Shown piece after piece: positions 59,545 to 64,000 of a DNA stretch of 64,000 bases. Below the pieces are notes generated by a model. It searched no databases. It saw nothing but the letters and a program-made list of their open reading frames with translations, and was not told where the DNA came from. Each line of letters opens with the position of its first letter. The stretch's first letter is position 1. The position numbers were made by a program, and so were the translations under genes. The stretch lies in assembly GCF_000170795.1 (NCBI RefSeq), contig NZ_ABCM01000013.1, forward strand, positions 1 through 64,000, in the 5' to 3' direction. The stretch is from Pedobacter sp. BAL39 (GTDB lineage: Bacteria > Bacteroidota > Bacteroidia > Sphingobacteriales > Sphingobacteriaceae).

Positions 59545-61764
59545 ATGGCAAAGAAACAAACACCACCAAAAGAAGGCACGGAAGCTGTCATCGACAAAAA
59601 ACTAACACCGCAGCCTGAGAACATCAAAACCGAAAAACTGGAGCCCCACACAGCTACGGCAACTGGTGCTCCAATGACCACCAATCATGGAGTAAAAATT
59701 AATGACGACCAGAACTCGCTGAAAGCGGGCGAACGGGGCGCAACGCTGCTGGAAGACTTCATTCTGCGCGAAAAGATTACTCATTTCGACCATGAGCGTA
59801 TTCCTGAGCGTATTGTTCATGCTAGAGGATCCGGCGCGCACGGTATTTTCAAATTATATGAATCCCAATCGGCATTCACTAAAGCTGCATTCCTGAACGA
59901 TACCACAGTAGAAACACCGGTATTTGTCCGGTTTTCTACTGTAGCTGGCTCAAGAGGATCTACAGACCTTGCAAGGGATGTAAGAGGTTTTGCGGTAAAA
60001 TTTTATACGGAAGAAGGTAATTTTGACCTTGTCGGCAACAATATGCCTGTATTTTTTATCCAGGATGCCATCAAGTTCCCCGACCTGATCCACGCGGTAA
60101 AGCCTGAACCGGACAATGAGATCCCGCAGGCAGCATCTGCTCATGATACCTTCTGGGACTTCATTTCCCTCATGCCGGAATCAGCACATATGATCATGTG
60201 GGCAATGAGCGACCGTGCCCTGCCGAGAAGCTACCGGATGATGGAAGGCTTCGGTGTGCATACATTCCGCCTGATCAATGAGACGAATGAATCTTTTTTT
60301 GTCAAATTTCACTGGAAGCCCTTACTCGGTGTACATTCCGTGGCATGGGATGAGGCACAGAATATCTCCGGTAAAGATCCGGATTTTCACCGCCGTGATT
60401 TATGGGATGCCATTGAAGCCGGAGCATTTCCGGAGTGGGAGCTGGGACTACAGATTATCCCCGAAGCCGATGAGTTTAAATTCGATTTCGACCTGCTGGA
60501 TCCTACCAAACTCATTCCCGAGGAACTCGTTCCGGTGCAACGAATTGGGAAGATGACACTCAACCGTAACCCGGATAACTTCTTTGCAGAAACAGAACAG
60601 GTTGCTTTCCATGTTGGTCACATCGTGCCGGGGATAGACTTCAGCAATGATCCATTAATGCAGGGCCGTCTGTTCTCTTATACGGATACACAACTGATCA
60701 GACTCGGCGGGCCTAACTTTCACGAAATCCCCATCAACAGACCCATCATTCCTGTACATAACAACCAGAGGGACGGACATATGCGCCAGACCATCAACAG
60801 GGGGAAAACAAGCTATAGTCCCAATACCCTGGGCGATAACGATCCGGCGCAGGTGAAAGTTGCAGATGGTGGCTTCAGCTCCTATCAGGAGCGGATAGAT
60901 GCTAAAAAGGTAAGGGCAAGGAGCAAAAGCTTCTTCGATCACTTTAGTCAAGCACGTCTGTTTCTCAATAGTCAGTCTGCCCCGGAAAAAAATCACCTCA
61001 TTGATGCATTAACGTTCGAGCTGGGGAAGGTAAAGACCGTCGCCATCCGCGAACGGATGTTGGGTATACTGAGCCAGATTGAGGAGCAACTGGCGAAACA
61101 GGTAGCCTACGGACTGGGACTTTCTGTTCCGAAAAAACCGGAACAGCCAATGAATAAAAGCATCCCTGCGGATGGTGATCCTGCAGACTACCAACCGCTT
61201 ATAGTGGAAAGCAAACTGAAAAAATCTGAGGCCCTGAGCATGGCCAATACGGTGAAGGATAGTATTAAAAGCAGAAAAATTGCTGTCCTGGCGGCTGATG
61301 GTGTCAATTCATCCTCAGTGACGCACCTGAAGTCTGCATTGGAAGGAGCTGGCGCCGTGGTGGAAATTATTGCACCGCGACTGGGTTTCATCAGCGGTAC
61401 AGATGGTGACAAAATCAATGTTGACCAAAGTTTCCTTACGGCAGCATCGGTGCTGTTTGATGCAGTATATGTACCAGGAGGCACAGATAGTGTAGCGGCA
61501 GTCGCAGCAGAAGCCAATGCCATTCATTTCCTGAATGAAGCATTTAAACATTGTAAGGCCATTGCTGCGGATGAATCCGCATTGCCGGTTCTCAAGGTTA
61601 CCTATTTTCATGATAAACTACCGAAAGATAAAAACGCCGCCGGTCAAACGAAGGACGGCATCATCGTAGGAACAGATCCCGCTAAATTGGGAAAAGAGTT
61701 CATTGAGGCCATAGCACAACACCGTTTTTGGGAACGGGAGCCGGCACGTTTGGTCCCGGCTTAA
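59545..61764 (+). CDS. katE: Large-subunit (clade 2, HPII-type) catalase
   Basis: 739-residue haem catalase that disproportionates hydrogen peroxide. The N-terminal extension (about 1-60) precedes the catalase core with FDHERIPERIVHARGSG (81-97, distal His near 92) and the haem-ligand segment RLFSYTDTQLIRLGGPN with Tyr379. The C-terminal third (about 570-739) is the flavodoxin/DJ-1-like domain found only in large catalases (KIAVLAADGVNSSSVTHLKS, VYVPGGTDSVAAVA). It has no signal peptide. It is monocistronic, ended by the palindromic terminator at 61787-61838 that it shares with the convergent ankyrin gene. It stands in a stress-protein group. Confidence 0.96.
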   Translation: MAKKQTPPKEGTEAVIDKKLTPQPENIKTEKLEPHTATATGAPMTTNHGVKINDDQNSLKAGERGATLLEDFILREKITHFDHERIPERIVHARGSGAHGIFKLYESQSAFTKAAFLNDTTVETPVFVRFSTVAGSRGSTDLARDVRGFAVKFYTEEGNFDLVGNNMPVFFIQDAIKFPDLIHAVKPEPDNEIPQAASAHDTFWDFISLMPESAHMIMWAMSDRALPRSYRMMEGFGVHTFRLINETNESFFVKFHWKPLLGVHSVAWDEAQNISGKDPDFHRRDLWDAIEAGAFPEWELGLQIIPEADEFKFDFDLLDPTKLIPEELVPVQRIGKMTLNRNPDNFFAETEQVAFHVGHIVPGIDFSNDPLMQGRLFSYTDTQLIRLGGPNFHEIPINRPIIPVHNNQRDGHMRQTINRGKTSYSPNTLGDNDPAQVKVADGGFSSYQERIDAKKVRARSKSFFDHFSQARLFLNSQSAPEKNHLIDALTFELGKVKTVAIRERMLGILSQIEEQLAKQVAYGLGLSVPKKPEQPMNKSIPADGDPADYQPLIVESKLKKSEALSMANTVKDSIKSRKIAVLAADGVNSSSVTHLKSALEGAGAVVEIIAPRLGFISGTDGDKINVDQSFLTAASVLFDAVYVPGGTDSVAAVAAEANAIHFLNEAFKHCKAIAADESALPVLKVTYFHDKLPKDKNAAGQTKDGIIVGTDPAKLGKEFIEAIAQHRFWEREPARLVPA

Positions 61765-61786
61765 TACCTGAAACAACAACAACAAC

Positions 61787-61838
61787 AGCCCTATAAAAAA
61801 ACGGTCTGCAGCAGTGCAGACCGTTTTTTTATAGGGCT
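61787..61838. terminator. Bidirectional terminator, perfect 23-bp inverted repeat
   Basis: The arms 61787-61809 and 61816-61838 are perfectly complementary over 23 bases around a 6-nt loop. Each arm contains a GC-rich inner part (ACGGTCTGC) flanked by a run of seven A or T, so a T-run follows the hairpin on either strand. It ends the catalase transcript from the left and the ankyrin operon from the right. Confidence 0.95.
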
Positions 61839-61860
61839 CATTAAAAGATTTGCATGCTCC

Positions 61861-62355
61861 TTAACCGGCCTTCCGGCCTTCATGACTTTCCAGCAAGGCG
61901 ATAGCAGTGGTATTTCCCTGCTGTGCAGCAAGATCAAAGACCGACAATCCCCGGACATCCAGTACTGAGACATCAGCCCCTGCTGCAAGCAGCTGCACGA
62001 TCACATCATTTCTGCCAAACATCGCCGCGAACATCAGGGCTGTCCCTCCATTGCCATGCTGAGCGTCCAGATTGGCACCATGGTCAATCAACAACTGTAC
62101 AATTTCAATATTGCCTTTAAAAGCCGCCCCCATAAGCGCCGTGTTTCCGCCCAAATCCGATGCATCAATCGCTGATCCATTTTCCAGTAGTAATTTCGCT
62201 GCTTCATATCGACCGTTATAACAGGCGATAATCAATGGTGTATATCCTTTTTCATCCTTACTATTGAGGTCAGCATGTTGAGCGATCAGCTCCTTCAACA
62301 CCTCCACTTCGCCAAGGCGTGCCGCGTGGATGGTTACTTGTGATAAATCAGTCAT
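61861..62355 (-). CDS. Ankyrin-repeat protein
   Basis: 164 residues made of about five ankyrin repeats (GYTPLIIACYNGRYEAAKLL, GNTALMGAAFKGNIEIVQLL, GTALMFAAMFGRNDVIVQLL and flanking partial repeats). No signal peptide, so cytoplasmic. Ankyrin proteins next to catalases are known to protect or assist the catalase (for example AnkB with KatB in Pseudomonas); here the gene is convergent with the catalase rather than in its operon. It follows the PA2169-type gene by 10 bases and is the last gene of that minus-strand run. Confidence 0.92.
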   Translation of the reverse strand: MTDLSQVTIHAARLGEVEVLKELIAQHADLNSKDEKGYTPLIIACYNGRYEAAKLLLENGSAIDASDLGGNTALMGAAFKGNIEIVQLLIDHGANLDAQHGNGGTALMFAAMFGRNDVIVQLLAAGADVSVLDVRGLSVFDLAAQQGNTTAIALLESHEGRKAG

Positions 62356-62365
62356 AACCGCAGGA

Positions 62366-62821
62366 TTATTTCTCTAAACGCTGATGATAAGTCTCTATTT
62401 CTTTCAGGGCCTCAAGAATCCCCGTTCTCTGTCTTTGCAGCAGCTCAATATGATCGGCATGGTCCGCATAGTCTTCCAGACAGGCATCAAACTTTTCTAT
62501 CGCTGCCTTTTCACCGGTTTCGATTGCTCCAAGTACAGCCGCATATTCCTTACTGCTCAGCCCCTGCTTGATGTCAATCCAGGCGCGGTGCAGGGTCCCC
62601 AGAATTCCTCCTTCTTCGTTGTCTGAATGACCGCCATGAACCGCAATATGATCCTTCAATTCTGTTGCATAAGCAGCACGCTGGGCTGCATATTTCTCAA
62701 ATATGGCCCTTAACTCGGTACTTTCAGTAGTCTGAGCAGCATATTCATACCCTTCTTTACCATCATTGACGATATTTACCAATCCCTGAAGATCGGAGAT
62801 GATTTCCTGATTTGTTTCCAT
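62366..62821 (-). CDS. PA2169-family (DUF2383) four-helix-bundle protein
   Basis: 151 residues of helical bundle typical of the PA2169 / DUF2383 family: ISDLQGLVNIVNDGKEGYEY, ELRAIFEKYAAQRAAYATEL, HRAWIDIKQGLSSKEYAAVL and a central ECETGE-like segment (AIETGEKAAIEKFDACLEDY). These ferritin-like bundles are induced under envelope or general stress in several bacteria and their function is unknown. The ankyrin gene follows after 10 bases and a histidine kinase gene precedes it by 50, in the same direction, so they may share a transcript. Confidence 0.85.
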   Translation of the reverse strand: METNQEIISDLQGLVNIVNDGKEGYEYAAQTTESTELRAIFEKYAAQRAAYATELKDHIAVHGGHSDNEEGGILGTLHRAWIDIKQGLSSKEYAAVLGAIETGEKAAIEKFDACLEDYADHADHIELLQRQRTGILEALKEIETYHQRLEK

Positions 62822-62871
62822 AATATTTGTTTGTTTATAGAACGCCTCAGCGAAAAAAAGGTTTGTGATTT

Positions 62872-64000
62872 CTAAAGATCAGTGGATAATGGCAGACTGA
62901 CCATTCCCTGATAAGGAAGTGTAAAAGCAAAAGTAGAACCCACCCCTTCCTCACTTTCCACCCAGATCTTTCCATCGTGGTCATTGATGATTTTAGAAGC
63001 AATGTATAAACCCATTCCCAGTCCTGCGTGAGTGGTGGTCACCTCCTTATTGCGGTAAAACTTATTAAAAACAGAGGCCATATCTTCCTTTGACATCCCA
63101 ATTCCCTGATCGGTAACCGCAATCCTGACTCTCTGATCCTCCAGAATCCGGCAATCGATAGAAATAGAGGTGTGTTCCGGAGAGTATTTAGCTGCATTGC
63201 CCAGTAAGTTCGAAAATACCTGTTCCATTCTCAGTTTGTCAATCCATACCTCCACATCGGTAGAAAGAGAAATCGAAATCTGGTGGTTGGGAATGATGTT
63301 TTTCATTACCGCTACCATCTCCGTGATGTAGTCATTTAATCTGGTGTTGTCCATCGCATAGACCAGATGACCATTTTCTATCTTGGAAACATCCAGCAGC
63401 TGTTGTACCAGCATAGTAAGTTTATTTATCTGGTAGTCGATTTTTTCAACATATCCTTTCAAGCGGTCACTACATTCATCTTTAGATGCTTTCACCATCT
63501 GAATGTAGGCTTTAATGACTGTAATCGGTGTCTTTAGCTCGTGGCTGGCCACCGCGATAAACTCATTTTTCTTTTCATCAATAAAACGGGACCTACGGAT
63601 TTCTTCTTCCTGTTCCCCGGCAATTTTATTGAGATTTGAATTTCTCTTTTTCAGGGATTCATATGCATTGATAGGCGCATCGTTCATAAAAAAGAGCTGC
63701 AGTGCTGCAACCTTTGCTTTATCAACTCTCAATGACCGGGGAATGCCTATTTTCATTTCCACCTGATTGCTTTTCTCGCCTTTGATAATATTAAATTCAG
63801 GAACAAGCTTTTGTGCATAATAAAAGCCTTCATCATTGTTGGAAAGTTCAATATCCTTCTCATAGCTGATCAATGCCATCAGACTGTACCGTTGGTTCTG
63901 TTGCTGCAGGCCTACCTCCAGCACACCACTATCCGTATGTTCGATCACGGACCTCGCAATCTCAGAAACTGCAGTTGCAAAAGTCGTCTGTGTAGCGATG
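62872..64000 (-). CDS. RsbT-like ATPase domain fused to a sensor histidine kinase, 5' end beyond the window
   Basis: The reading frame is open through the right edge, so the start lies outside; the GTG at 63948 is internal. The visible N-terminal part (FATAVSEIARSVIEHTDSG) looks like the N-box helix of RsbT/anti-sigma ATPases, continuing to about 63650. A coiled-coil linker (NLNKIAGEQEEEIRRSRFID) leads to a HisKA domain with phosphoacceptor His in AVASHELKTPITVIKAYIQM and a HATPase domain with VFSNLLGNAAKYSPE, DQGIGMSKEDM and GLGMGLYIASKII. No membrane helix is visible. The combination of an RsbT-like module with a full kinase suggests a cytoplasmic stress-signalling hub. It precedes the PA2169-type and ankyrin genes by 50 bases. 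Confidence 0.88.
   Translation of the reverse strand, partial: IATQTTFATAVSEIARSVIEHTDSGVLEVGLQQQNQRYSLMALISYEKDIELSNNDEGFYYAQKLVPEFNIIKGEKSNQVEMKIGIPRSLRVDKAKVAALQLFFMNDAPINAYESLKKRNSNLNKIAGEQEEEIRRSRFIDEKKNEFIAVASHELKTPITVIKAYIQMVKASKDECSDRLKGYVEKIDYQINKLTMLVQQLLDVSKIENGHLVYAMDNTRLNDYITEMVAVMKNIIPNHQISISLSTDVEVWIDKLRMEQVFSNLLGNAAKYSPEHTSISIDCRILEDQRVRIAVTDQGIGMSKEDMASVFNKFYRNKEVTTTHAGLGMGLYIASKIINDHDGKIWVESEEGVGSTFAFTLPYQGMVSLPLSTDL

Noticed and set aside
1..64000. Search for tRNA, rRNA, CRISPR arrays, transposases, integrases and attachment sites
   Set aside because: Nothing convincing was seen by reading; a covariance-model or repeat search would be needed to exclude small RNA genes.

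Overview
The window looks like a chromosomal segment of a glycan-degrading Bacteroidota, most likely a Sphingobacteriaceae member close to Pedobacter. This is inferred from four SusC-type receptors (one partial), three SusD lipoproteins, four ECF-sigma/anti-sigma pairs, -7 boxes of the Bacteroidota type (TAnnTTTG), and the rhamnose pathway type (isomerase, FGGY kinase, fused aldolase/dehydrogenase, RhaT). No tRNA, rRNA, CRISPR array, insertion sequence or integrase was seen.

Layout. (1) 1-5184, minus strand: ECF sigma, FecR, and a SusC receptor cut by the left edge. (2) 5583-27191, all minus strand: a rhamnose-centred polysaccharide utilisation locus. From its upstream end it reads GntR-type regulator, rhamnose symporter, rhamnulose-P aldolase/lactaldehyde dehydrogenase, rhamnose isomerase, sugar kinase, two GH78 alpha-L-rhamnosidases, ECF sigma, FecR, SusC, SusD and a GH92 enzyme. 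(3) 27244-30711: a glutamine amidotransferase, then a YceI / outer-membrane barrel / YceI trio. (4) 30870-34395: a LytTR response regulator and its LytS-like kinase, divergent from an ECF sigma gene with an unusually small anti-sigma-like protein. (5) 34517-41242, minus strand: SusC, SusD and a secreted GDPD-alkaline phosphatase fusion. (6) 41630-46216: a decayed receptor fragment, a TonB-dependent receptor overlapping a Fur-like mini-protein, a VOC protein and a serine hydrolase. (7) 46320-57530: ECF sigma, FecR, SusC, SusD and a second GDPD-alkaline phosphatase fusion, facing a GH92 enzyme with Gln at the usual acid position. (8) 57648-64000: a secreted unknown, a truncated haemoglobin, a small unknown, a large catalase, an ankyrin protein, a PA2169-type protein and a partial RsbT-like/histidine kinase fusion.

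How the genes work together. The rhamnose block is a complete route from outside the cell to central metabolism: SusCD import, exo-acting rhamnosidases, symport and catabolism. The two GDPD-alkaline phosphatase loci look like paralogous systems that import a phosphodiester-containing ligand and release phosphate from it. In the second, the GH92 change of acid Glu to Gln matches what I recall for enzymes cleaving mannose-1-phosphate diesters, so phosphomannan-like glycans are a testable substrate. Between 32981 and 33146 a pair of 14-bp direct repeats 21 bp apart lies just upstream of the ECF sigma promoter. This is the geometry of LytTR binding sites and suggests a two-component to ECF sigma cascade.
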